DNA of 64,000 bases, taken from positions 1-64,000 of the forward strand of contig NZ_BDQM01000009.1 in assembly GCF_002207865.1 (NCBI RefSeq), given 5' to 3'. A program made the translations under genes and the position numbers. The stretch is from Colwellia marinimaniae. GTDB lineage: Bacteria > Pseudomonadota > Gammaproteobacteria > Enterobacterales > Alteromonadaceae. Positions 1 to 8,111 of the stretch are shown piece after piece. Every line of letters starts with the position of its first letter. The stretch's first letter is position 1. The notes beneath the pieces were generated by a model. The model ran no database searches and was not told where the DNA came from. It saw only the letters and a list, made by a program, of their open reading frames with translations.

Positions 1-475
1 TCAGTGGTATATCAACAACTATCATAAAAATTAGCTTTCATTACCGCGTGTTTATAATGATATTGTTGCTCAGGTATACCCAACATACTCAGTGGTATAT
101 CAACAACTATCATAAAAATTAACTTTCATTACCGCGTGTTTATAATGATATTGTTGCTCAGGTATGTCCAACAATATCAGTGGTATATCAACAACTATCA
201 TAAAAATTAGCTTTCATTACCGCGTGTTTATAATGATATTGTTGCTCAGGTATACCCAACATACTCAGTGGTATATCAACAACTATCATAAAAATTAACT
301 TTCATTACCGCGTGTTTATAATGATATTGTTGCTCAGGTATGTCCAACAATATCAGTGGTATATCAACAACTATCATAAAAATTAGCTTTCATTAGCGCG
401 TGTTTATAATTATATTGTTACTCAGCTATGTCCAACAATATCATTGGTATATCAACAACTATCATAAAAAATAGA
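1..475. repeat. 88-bp tandem repeat array with dimeric (176-bp) higher-order structure
   Basis: Five full 88-bp units start at 1, 89, 177, 265 and 353, followed by a decayed partial sixth unit from 441 to about 470. Units 1 and 3 read identically, and so do units 2 and 4. The two types differ at a few bases (TTAGCTTTC against TTAACTTTC, TATACCC against TATGTCC), so the array grew by duplicating a dimer. Unit 5 carries private changes. Each unit holds CAACAACTATCAT and ATGATATTGTTG, which pair as an imperfect stem. There is no open frame through the array and no variable spacers, so it is neither coding nor CRISPR. It probably continues left of the window. Function unknown. Confidence 0.95.
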
Positions 476-512
476 GCTAATGCTTTAGCTCAGCTAGCCT
501 AGATCTAAAACT

Positions 513-553
513 AAAAAGCACCTTTACTGATAATATCAGTAAAGGTGCTTTTT
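513..553 (-). terminator. Rho-independent terminator of the symporter fusion gene
   Basis: AAAAGCACCTTTACTGA and TCAGTAAAGGTGCTTTT form a perfect long stem around a short TAATA loop, with T-runs on both sides, so it can work in both directions. It lies about 30 bases past the stop codon of the minus-strand symporter gene. Confidence 0.85.
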
Positions 554-582
554 ATTGCTTGTTAGTTATCTTACGCGAGTAG

Positions 583-2748
583 CTAAAGCCAACCGAGTAC
601 ATCTCTCATCACCGACCAGCGCGGCTTTTTCGCTTTAGGATTTTGACCTAAAATCCAATAATCATAAACTTGCTGCTGAAAACCATTTTCTTTTTTCAGT
701 TTCAGCCAGGTATTCATATACTGTAAATAATCTAACTGACCTTGCGGCAGTACAAAGGCAACCGGAGCTCTAAGGCGTAAACCTTTTGGTATAACGGCGG
801 AAAAATTAGGGTATAACATTGCCCAAGCAGATCCTGCCTCGGTCGAGTAAATTAAGGCATCAACCTCTTTATAGCGACCTTTTAGAAATTGTCTAACGTT
901 ATTAACCACGGTTAACTTGGCGTTGGGTATATATTCTTTAACCATATCTTGGTAATACTTACTGCTGCCGACACCTAGGTTTAGATTCGTCATTGCTTGA
1001 ATATTGTAAAGATCGGAAAACTCATCACGCCTAGCGTCACTCACTAATAAGCCGGCCGTGCGGAAAGTATAAGAATCGGTAAAGGTCACTGTTAAGGCAC
1101 GTTTTGGTGTTATTGCATGACCACCAATAGTGATATCAACACTACCATCGGCCAATAGCTTGGCTTCATCAGCTTTATCTTTAATAAGAATTAAGGCCAG
1201 ATTGACCTCAAGATCTTTAGCAAATTGATTGAGTAGCTCGACATCAAAGCCGACCATCTGGTTATCTTTATTTCTAAAAGCATAAGGCAAGCTGGCATGG
1301 TAATAACCAATACGAATACTTTTACGGGCCATAATTATTTCAAGGCGCGGCTGCTGTTGCTCAAAATATCCCAAAGGCGTAAGTTCTTTATATTGTTCTA
1401 TTTTAGCACTGCTATTCATCGACTTCATTGCTTCAAACGTTTGTACACCTTCATATTGATAGGGGATCAATGATTTCAAAATAAAGCCAGCAGCAATCAT
1501 CACGCCAAAGGTTACCGCTAAATGCACACCTATGGCTTGCATCATTCTATGCCATTTAAGTTTTTTCAATACTGCGGAAGCGACCAATAGGGTAACGACA
1601 AAACCATGCAGTGCCGCTAGGCCTGTAGCAAAACGAGCAGTCACTACACTGCCTAATAAATACAGTTGGAATTGATCGGCGGGTAAGTCAAAAAAGTCGA
1701 GTAAAAAGGGAATAGCGACCGCCATGCTACCAAAAGCGGTTAAGGCGCCCATAATAACAAAAGAAATATAGTCATCAAAACCTAAGGGTGAACCGACATA
1801 CCAAGCTGAAAATAAGATAAAACCTAGGCCCAATAATGTCCCGGAACTGGGGAAACTGTAGGCGGTAGGTACTAGTACATCAACAGTTGAGTATGTTTCT
1901 TCACAATCCATACCATGTTTAGCCAACAGCTCTTTACTGCGCTCAATTATCATCGGCAAGACGACTAATACCGTACCGGTCGCTAATGCTGTTATCACGG
2001 CTTCACCTGCCGTTGATAATATTTCACGGTAGGAAAATGGCGTTGCCCAATGAATTATCAGTGGTAACAAGACGAAAGCCAGTAAGGCCGCAGCGGTAAT
2101 ATATACCCATAAAAACACTTGCAAGCGGCCAAGTTCTTCAACCTCAAGCGTACCCGCGGCAGAGGCTGAAATAGCAAAAATTCCTAAGGGCGCTAATTTA
2201 GCGATATAAGAAGCTACTTTCATTAAGCTGTCACCAATATTGGTGGTTAAGGTTAGTAGTGTTTCCTTATTTTTAACTTGAATAAGTGCGACGCCCATTA
2301 ATAATGAGAATAATACGACGGCAGGTACAATAGTTTCTGATAACGAAGCGAAAATATTGCTAGGAATATAAAGTTTAACAAAATTAAAAACTTCGGGCTC
2401 AGCTATCATACTGGTACTGAAAAACCCTGCGGTTTGCCAGTTCGGATAAGCTAAGGGCAGTAATAATAAGGTAGCCATAACAGACAGCCACAAGATGATT
2501 ATTACTTTCACCGCGCGTAAACCAATTCGGCTAGCCATAGTGCTGTCTAAGCGACCAAGACCGCCAATGATCGAAACCAGTACATAAGGTAAAACAGTCA
2601 TTTGCAATAAGCGAATATAAACATCGCCAATGACTTCCAAGTGTTCGGCTGGCTCGCCAACAAAAATCCCCGTTGATATACCGAGTATTAAGGCAATGAT
2701 AACCCGTTGAAAAGGGCTGATTTTTTTGTATAGTCTGGCTAGTAGCAT
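583..2748 (-). CDS. Dicarboxylate/amino-acid:cation symporter fused to a periplasmic solute-binding domain
   Basis: Residues 1 to about 430 are a multi-pass membrane domain of the DAACS (SDF, GltP/DctA-like) family, which couples dicarboxylate or acidic amino-acid uptake to Na+ or H+. From about residue 473 (MARKSIRIGYYHASLPYAF) to the end the protein reads as an SBP_bac_3 domain, the kind usually secreted as the binding protein of polar amino-acid ABC transporters; IGYYHASLPYAF and VGFDVELLNQFAKDL are typical. The 721 residues compare with about 420-450 for ordinary symporters, so this is a real fusion in one uninterrupted frame. The start has a good GGAG ribosome site eight bases upstream. 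The gene appears monocistronic. Substrate and direction are inferred from family only; the binding domain should face the periplasm. Confidence 0.85.
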   Translation of the reverse strand: MLLARLYKKISPFQRVIIALILGISTGIFVGEPAEHLEVIGDVYIRLLQMTVLPYVLVSIIGGLGRLDSTMASRIGLRAVKVIIILWLSVMATLLLLPLAYPNWQTAGFFSTSMIAEPEVFNFVKLYIPSNIFASLSETIVPAVVLFSLLMGVALIQVKNKETLLTLTTNIGDSLMKVASYIAKLAPLGIFAISASAAGTLEVEELGRLQVFLWVYITAAALLAFVLLPLIIHWATPFSYREILSTAGEAVITALATGTVLVVLPMIIERSKELLAKHGMDCEETYSTVDVLVPTAYSFPSSGTLLGLGFILFSAWYVGSPLGFDDYISFVIMGALTAFGSMAVAIPFLLDFFDLPADQFQLYLLGSVVTARFATGLAALHGFVVTLLVASAVLKKLKWHRMMQAIGVHLAVTFGVMIAAGFILKSLIPYQYEGVQTFEAMKSMNSSAKIEQYKELTPLGYFEQQQPRLEIIMARKSIRIGYYHASLPYAFRNKDNQMVGFDVELLNQFAKDLEVNLALILIKDKADEAKLLADGSVDITIGGHAITPKRALTVTFTDSYTFRTAGLLVSDARRDEFSDLYNIQAMTNLNLGVGSSKYYQDMVKEYIPNAKLTVVNNVRQFLKGRYKEVDALIYSTEAGSAWAMLYPNFSAVIPKGLRLRAPVAFVLPQGQLDYLQYMNTWLKLKKENGFQQQVYDYWILGQNPKAKKPRWSVMRDVLGWL

Positions 2749-2896
2749 TTTGTCTCCGCACTAAAATAGGCCAAAGGCTTAATTTTCATAGCGGGTATTA
2801 TCGCTTTTCTTCTAGGTTATTCAAGTTTAATAAGGCTGTGATAACAAAGTTATGTTTAAGTTGCCATATAAGCAAAAAAACACCCATTCTAATACC

Positions 2897-3619
2897 TCAG
2901 AGTAAGCTGAGTTGTTGATAATAGTTAATAACGGTTAAATAATCGCGATAAAGACGTTCAGGGGTAAAACTATTAAAACCAAGCTCGGTAATTTCAGGCA
3001 TAAACACTGCCTGTAATTCAGCCTCTGGGTTTATTAATAATATGCTTAGCCCATGGCTAACCTGATATAACGGCCCGCTTTGAGAGGCTGAAATTGCCCT
3101 TGGGCGAGTGATCTCAACCTTAATACCTAAGCTTTGTTGAAAGTTTTGGTCATCTGCTGATGTTTTGGCACGAACGGCAATAAACTTATCTGAAAAATAA
3201 TGAATATATTGACTAAGTATTGCTTGGGAGTCTCTATCTGGGTCAATGGTATAAAAAATAAATTGAGTTTCTGGCTTATCATGGCTTGCGCTGAGTAAGT
3301 CAGCAAGCTGGGTTAAGGTGAATAAAGTTGTTGGGCAAATATCAGGGCACTGAGTATAACCATAAGTAATAAAGTGCCACTTTCCTTTGAAATAGTCCTG
3401 ATTAATAGCCTGGCCCAGATGGTTAGTTAATTGAACGTTTGTTAATAGTTGTGCATCATTTAGGATAATCCCTTGTATCTTAGGCAGGTCAATATTGGTC
3501 TGATAATGTGTATTAGTGGTTAAACGATAAACAAATATCGTGAATACCATGACAACTAAAATAGGCAGTAATATTAAGGCTTGTTGCCAATTTGACTTAT
3601 TCCTAGACTTGGTCTTCAT
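2897..3619 (-). CDS. SCO1/SenC/PrrC family copper chaperone for cytochrome c oxidase
   Basis: A membrane-anchored, thioredoxin-fold copper chaperone that loads the CuA centre of cytochrome c oxidase. A single N-terminal membrane segment (about residues 15-31) is followed by the SCO domain with the copper-binding CPDIC motif (Cys91 and Cys95) and a later His in QVSHG that completes the usual site. Length (240 residues) is slightly above the usual 200-220. It is the last gene of the oxidase operon, ten bases downstream of the heme O synthase gene, with only a weak ribosome site, which suggests translational coupling. No Cox11/CtaG gene is present in this operon, so this protein may carry more of the copper delivery; that is inference. 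Confidence 0.9.
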   Translation of the reverse strand: MKTKSRNKSNWQQALILLPILVVMVFTIFVYRLTTNTHYQTNIDLPKIQGIILNDAQLLTNVQLTNHLGQAINQDYFKGKWHFITYGYTQCPDICPTTLFTLTQLADLLSASHDKPETQFIFYTIDPDRDSQAILSQYIHYFSDKFIAVRAKTSADDQNFQQSLGIKVEITRPRAISASQSGPLYQVSHGLSILLINPEAELQAVFMPEITELGFNSFTPERLYRDYLTVINYYQQLSLL

Positions 3620-3629
3620 GTTTTTTTTA

Positions 3630-4535
3630 TCACCAGTAAACTACAAGACGATCGAGTAATAAAGCAATAAAAAGCGCAATTAAATAATAAATTGAAACAT
3701 AAAATGTTTTTAAGGCTAATTGATTATCTACGGCCACTTTAAATTGAATGGCATAATAGCTAAACCATAGGCCAAGGGGCACAGCTAAGGATAAATAAAG
3801 CTCACCAGAGTAGTGAAAAAAGTACGGTAATAAACTGGCAATAATGGTTGCTAAGGTATAAATAACAATACAAGTCTTGGTATGGTTAACCCCTTTAATT
3901 ACCGGCAACATCGGGACATTAGCGCGTCGATAATCCTCAAGCCGGTCTATTGCTAAAGGCCAAAAATGAGCGGGCGTCCACAAAAATATAATCAAGGTCA
4001 ATAATAATGGTTCCAGTGCAATGCTATTGGTGATGCTTGTCCAGCCTAACAAAGGTGGGATAGCGCCAGCAAAGCCACCGTAAACAATATTTTGAGGTGT
4101 TTTATGCTTTAAAAAACAAGTATATATCAAGGCATAGCCTATAAAACCAATTAAGGTAAGTAATGCAGTTAACAGATTGATATAATTTAACAATAAAAAC
4201 ATTGAGCTAGAGACCAAGCTAGCGGCAAAAAACAGCGCCTGTTTATTGCTAATGCGTTGCTTAACTAGAGGTCGCCATTGAGTTCTTTGCATTTTTGCAT
4301 CAATGTTAACATCGACGACATGATTAATTACTGCAGCGGCACTCGCGGCAAAACCTATGGCGATAGTTGCGATTACTATCAACTTAAGGTCAAAGTTCTG
4401 AGCACTAGCCAAATACATACCAACCATAGCGGTGATTAATATCATCAACACCACTTTCGGCTTACATAAGGCGATATAATCTCGCCAACTAGCTAATTGA
4501 GACACTGGCAACTCGGGGGTAGCATTGTTATTCAT
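3630..4535 (-). CDS. cyoE/ctaB: Protoheme IX farnesyltransferase (heme O synthase)
   Basis: An integral membrane prenyltransferase of the UbiA superfamily that attaches a farnesyl group to heme b to give heme O, the precursor of heme A for the neighbouring oxidase. The polyprenyl-diphosphate binding motif NHVVDVNIDAKMQRT is seen, as is the typical KTPQNIVYGGFAGAIPPLLG loop. The protein has about nine hydrophobic segments and 301 residues, normal for the family. The start codon has a GGAG ribosome site. It lies between subunit IV and the SCO chaperone, matching its role in assembling the operon's product. Confidence 0.95.
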   Translation of the reverse strand: MNNNATPELPVSQLASWRDYIALCKPKVVLMILITAMVGMYLASAQNFDLKLIVIATIAIGFAASAAAVINHVVDVNIDAKMQRTQWRPLVKQRISNKQALFFAASLVSSSMFLLLNYINLLTALLTLIGFIGYALIYTCFLKHKTPQNIVYGGFAGAIPPLLGWTSITNSIALEPLLLTLIIFLWTPAHFWPLAIDRLEDYRRANVPMLPVIKGVNHTKTCIVIYTLATIIASLLPYFFHYSGELYLSLAVPLGLWFSYYAIQFKVAVDNQLALKTFYVSIYYLIALFIALLLDRLVVYW

Positions 4536-4564
4536 TTGTGCTCCTTATCAGCAATGCGCTAACA

Positions 4565-4909
4565 TCAAGGATTAAAAAACGAAATAATTCGGCCGATAAA
4601 AACATAATCAGCTTCACTCGACATCAGGGCAATAAAAATTAAAATAGCAATGGGTGGTAAAAATAATAATAATTTAACTGCCGTACGCTCCCATGCTAAG
4701 TGCATAAATACCATGATAATTAAGCCAGCCTTTAATAGCATGAAAACTAAAATAAGAGTCCATCTGAGCACGCCTTGAAATTGAAAGTAATCAACCATAT
4801 ATGAACAGGCACTTAGGACAAAAAGTAATAGCCATACTTTCAGATACATACTGATAGGGTGCTGTTTAGGCTGTGAAGTAACTGTTTTTATTTTGGTGTT
4901 TTCTTTCAT
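4565..4909 (-). CDS. Cytochrome c oxidase subunit IV (prokaryotic COX4 type)
   Basis: A small three-helix membrane protein of the bacterial COX4 family found in caa3-type oxidase operons. Three hydrophobic stretches are seen, including WTLILVFMLLKAGLIIMVFM followed by the typical HLAWERTA. The frame is open further upstream to 4942, but I chose the ATG at 4909 (MKENTKIK) because a GAGG ribosome site sits eight bases before it and the longer version would overlap the subunit III gene. Its role is structural or in assembly; it carries no cofactor ligands. Confidence 0.82.
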   Translation of the reverse strand: MKENTKIKTVTSQPKQHPISMYLKVWLLLFVLSACSYMVDYFQFQGVLRWTLILVFMLLKAGLIIMVFMHLAWERTAVKLLLFLPPIAILIFIALMSSEADYVFIGRIISFFNP

Positions 4910-4919
4910 CAGCTTAGCC

Positions 4920-5609
4920 TCACCATAAATAGAAAAATGCAAAAATGAATACCCAAACTAAATCAACAAAATGCCAATATAATCCAGTAATTTCAACAAT
5001 GTGATAACCTTTCTGGTCGTACTTTCCTTGATATACTCGTTTGGCAATCACGGTAAGATAAATAACACCAGCACTGACATGTAAGCCATGGAAACCGGTG
5101 ATCATAAAAAATGCCGCGCCAAATTGATTGGCACCCATGGGATTTCCCCAAGGGCGTATGCCTTCTTCTACTATTAATTTGGTCCATTCAAAGGCTTGCA
5201 TGCCAATAAAACTGGCACCTAATAATGCGGTTGCTAGCATTAAATAGACGGTTTTTTGCTTATTTCCTTGATAGGCATAATTAACCGCCATGGCCATAGT
5301 GCCGCTACTAGTGATTAAAATGAAGGTCATAATGGCGATTAAGACCAAGGGAATGTGATGGCCAGCAATAGTTAACGCAAAAACTTCACTTGGGTTTGGC
5401 CAAACAGCGGTTACCGTCATGCGTACACTCATATAGCTGGTAAGAAAAATACTAAAGATAAAGGTATCGCTTAATAAGAATATCCACATCATCAACTTGC
5501 CCCAGGGCATATCAAAAGACTGCTTATCAGCGTTCCAATCATTGGCGACACTTTGCCAGGACGAGGTATTGTTTGTTTCATGGTCTTTTTTATGGTCATC
5601 GTTAGGCAT
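4920..5609 (-). CDS. Cytochrome c oxidase subunit III (heme-copper oxidase)
   Basis: Core membrane subunit III of a heme-copper oxidase. About five membrane segments follow a hydrophilic N-terminal tail of 35 residues. The signature MITGFHGLHVSAGVIYL and the C-terminal GLYWHFVDLVWVFIFAFFYL are diagnostic of the COX3 family. Length (229 residues, like quinol-oxidase CyoC) marks the short bacterial form. It sits between the second subunit III-like gene and subunit IV in a tightly packed operon. Subunit III stabilises the catalytic core and is thought to aid oxygen or proton supply. Confidence 0.9.
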   Translation of the reverse strand: MPNDDHKKDHETNNTSSWQSVANDWNADKQSFDMPWGKLMMWIFLLSDTFIFSIFLTSYMSVRMTVTAVWPNPSEVFALTIAGHHIPLVLIAIMTFILITSSGTMAMAVNYAYQGNKQKTVYLMLATALLGASFIGMQAFEWTKLIVEEGIRPWGNPMGANQFGAAFFMITGFHGLHVSAGVIYLTVIAKRVYQGKYDQKGYHIVEITGLYWHFVDLVWVFIFAFFYLW

Positions 5610-5618
5610 AAATTCTCC

Positions 5619-6302
5619 CTAGAAACCGCAAATTGAAGCAATAGTTTTAAAGGTATCAGCATCACTGGTTAATAAAAAAAATAAAAATAACCAAATAAAA
5701 AATAAATAGTGCCAATACCGCGCACACAACTTCAGACGGGAAACTAGCTGTTGGTAAGAGCGGTTAACAGCAAAGAGTAAAATACAACGCATGAATACCA
5801 ATATGCCGCCAATGATATGTAAGGCATGTACGCCAGTAAGTAAAAAATAATAGCTGTTAGCGGGATTGGTAGTGATATAAAAGCCAGACTGATTCAGTTG
5901 TAGCCACACTTGAATTTGGCCACTGATAAAAAGTAAAGTAAACAATGTTGTTGCTGCTAATGAAATCATGATGGCAGAGAGGCTCTGCCGTTCAGCAAAT
6001 TTTTTCGCTAACATAATACTAATACTTGCCAATAGTAGATAAGCACTGTTTTGCCATAAAATTTCTGCATTGGTAAACGGCAACCATGGCTCTCCCGATA
6101 AGGCCTGAAAATCAAAAGATTGTGTACGTTGCAAAAAAGTGACGGTAAATAAGAAAAATATCACCGTGATCACCGCCAATAAAAAGTGTAAGGCAGTACT
6201 GGCGGCTTTTTCTTTATTAAGTAAACCAGTGGCTTGGCTAGTTTGTTGTTCAAACTCGACTGGTAACCAAGGTTTAACTCGCAATGATTTAAGAATTTGC
6301 AT
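5619..6302 (-). CDS. Second subunit III-like protein of the oxidase operon
   Basis: A second COX3-like protein directly after subunit I. Its start codon shares one base with the subunit I stop (TAATG), so it is translationally coupled. The sequence LLTGVHALHIIGGILVF and the terminal ARYWHYLFFIWLFLFFLL match subunit III, and there are about five hydrophobic segments. Identity to the neighbouring 229-residue subunit III is clearly low, so the two are old paralogues and not a recent duplication. Operons of this kind often carry Cox11 here, but no copper-binding motif of Cox11 is seen. Whether both subunits enter one complex is unknown. Confidence 0.75.
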   Translation of the reverse strand: MQILKSLRVKPWLPVEFEQQTSQATGLLNKEKAASTALHFLLAVITVIFFLFTVTFLQRTQSFDFQALSGEPWLPFTNAEILWQNSAYLLLASISIMLAKKFAERQSLSAIMISLAATTLFTLLFISGQIQVWLQLNQSGFYITTNPANSYYFLLTGVHALHIIGGILVFMRCILLFAVNRSYQQLVSRLKLCARYWHYLFFIWLFLFFLLTSDADTFKTIASICGF

Positions 6303-8080
6303 TATTTATCCCTCTGGTTATTATTTTTATCATCAGTTAGATATTCAACGTCTCTAGGGGCGACATTTTGAGGAATAAAGTCATCTTTAACTTTAGGCAC
6401 ACTATAATCGTATGCCCAACGATAAACCTGAGGTAATTGTTTGCCCCAATTACCATGCCCAGGAGGAAATTGCGCCGTTTGCCATTCCAGTGATGTTGCT
6501 TGCCAAGGGTTCCGTCCTGATTTTTTGCCTTTAAAGGTACTCCAGATGAGATTAAAAATAAAAACCACTTGCACTAAACCAACGATAATGGCTGACACGG
6601 TAATACCCGCATTAAGCGTCTGGGCGGACTCAGGAATAAAGTCTGTCTCGCCCATGGCATAATAACGTCGAGGTACGCCTAAAAACCCTAAATAATGCAT
6701 GGGTAGGTAGATAGCATAAGTACCTAAAAATGTGCCCCAAAAGTGAAACTTGCCCAGCTTATTATTTAAAAATCGTCCAGTTAAGAGTGGGAACCAATGA
6801 TAAATGGCAGCAAACAATACCATTATGGGTGAAACCCCCATGACCATATGAAAATGAGCCACAACAAAAAAGGTGTCTGACAAAGGTAAATCTATGATGA
6901 CATTACCTAACATCAGTCCAGTTAAACCACCATGAGTGAAGGTGAAAATAAAACCTATGGCAAATAACATCGGCACGGTCAGGTGGATATTTCCGCGCCA
7001 TAAAGTTAATAGCCAGTTATAAACTTTTAAAGCGGTTGGAATAGCAATAATAAGTGTGGTGGTGGCAAAGAAAAAGCCAAAATACGGGTTCATGCCGCTA
7101 ACATACATATGGTGTGCCCAAACAACAAAACTTAAACCACCAATGGCAATAATGGCCCAAACCATCATGCGGTAACCAAAAATATTTTTTCGAGCGTGTA
7201 CGGATATTACGTCAGATACCATACCAAAAGCAGGTAAAGCCACTATGTATACTTCTGGGTGGCCAAAAAACCAAAATAAGTGTTGAAACAATATTGGGCT
7301 GCCGCCGCTATGCTCTAATGTTTGCCCTAACGATAAAATGGCGGGCATAAAAAAGCTGGTACCAACTACCTTGTCAAAAATCATCATGATGGCACTAACT
7401 AATAAGGCTGGAAAAGCTAACAGTCCCAAAATTGTCGCCACAAAAATACCCCAAAGTGTTAAGGGCATGCGCATTAAGGTCATGCCCTTGGTTCTCGCCT
7501 GTAAGATGGTGGTGACATAATTTAGTCCACCCATGGTAAAAGCGACAATAAAAATTGCCAGTGAGATAAGCATTAACAAAATACCAGCACCTGAACCTGG
7601 CGTACCACTTAAAATGGCTTGCGGAGGATACAAGGTCCAACCAGCACCCGTGGGACCGCCACTAACAAAAAAACTGGCGAGTAATACCAACACGGACAGC
7701 AGATAGATCCAGTAACTGAGCATATTCAAGAAGGGGAAGACCATATCTCTTGCCCCGATCATAAGTGGGATCAAATAGTTACCAAAACCGCCTAACAACA
7801 ATGCGGTTAATAAGTAAATCACCATGATCATGCCATGCATAGTGACAAACTGCAGATAAGACGAGGGATCAATAAATGAAAATTCATTCGGAAAACCAAG
7901 TTGCAAGCGCATCATGCCGGACAATACTAATGCCACCAGACCTACCGCTATTGCCGTGATCGAATATTGCACGGCGATAACTTTATGGTCTTGACTCCAA
8001 ATGTACTTGCTCATGAACGTGGTAGGATGACTGGATTCATCCACTTGATCCGCAATCGCTACATTTTCCATTTTTGTCAC
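6302..8080 (-). CDS. Cytochrome c oxidase subunit I (A1-type heme-copper oxidase)
   Basis: Catalytic subunit reducing O2 to water while pumping protons. It has twelve or so membrane helices. The heme-copper ligands are present: MHGMIMV (low-spin heme His), GHPEVY with His274 and Tyr278 (CuB ligand and cross-linked Tyr), WAHHMYVSG (two CuB His) and AHFHMVMG (heme a3 and heme a His). Glu276 in HPEVY defines the A1 type with a glutamate-ended D channel. The reading starts at a GTG with a strong AGGAG site six bases upstream, which I prefer over the ATG three codons later. The 592 residues are slightly long, with extended hydrophilic tails at both ends. It follows subunit II after 31 bases. Confidence 0.95.
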   Translation of the reverse strand: MTKMENVAIADQVDESSHPTTFMSKYIWSQDHKVIAVQYSITAIAVGLVALVLSGMMRLQLGFPNEFSFIDPSSYLQFVTMHGMIMVIYLLTALLLGGFGNYLIPLMIGARDMVFPFLNMLSYWIYLLSVLVLLASFFVSGGPTGAGWTLYPPQAILSGTPGSGAGILLMLISLAIFIVAFTMGGLNYVTTILQARTKGMTLMRMPLTLWGIFVATILGLLAFPALLVSAIMMIFDKVVGTSFFMPAILSLGQTLEHSGGSPILFQHLFWFFGHPEVYIVALPAFGMVSDVISVHARKNIFGYRMMVWAIIAIGGLSFVVWAHHMYVSGMNPYFGFFFATTTLIIAIPTALKVYNWLLTLWRGNIHLTVPMLFAIGFIFTFTHGGLTGLMLGNVIIDLPLSDTFFVVAHFHMVMGVSPIMVLFAAIYHWFPLLTGRFLNNKLGKFHFWGTFLGTYAIYLPMHYLGFLGVPRRYYAMGETDFIPESAQTLNAGITVSAIIVGLVQVVFIFNLIWSTFKGKKSGRNPWQATSLEWQTAQFPPGHGNWGKQLPQVYRWAYDYSVPKVKDDFIPQNVAPRDVEYLTDDKNNNQRDK

Positions 8081-8111
8081 ATCATGCTCCTAAAGTCTTT
8101 CCGCAGTAAGT

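Noticed and set aside
1..475. CRISPR array
   Set aside because: The units are 88 bp with no variable spacers between short repeats, and no cas gene is in sight.
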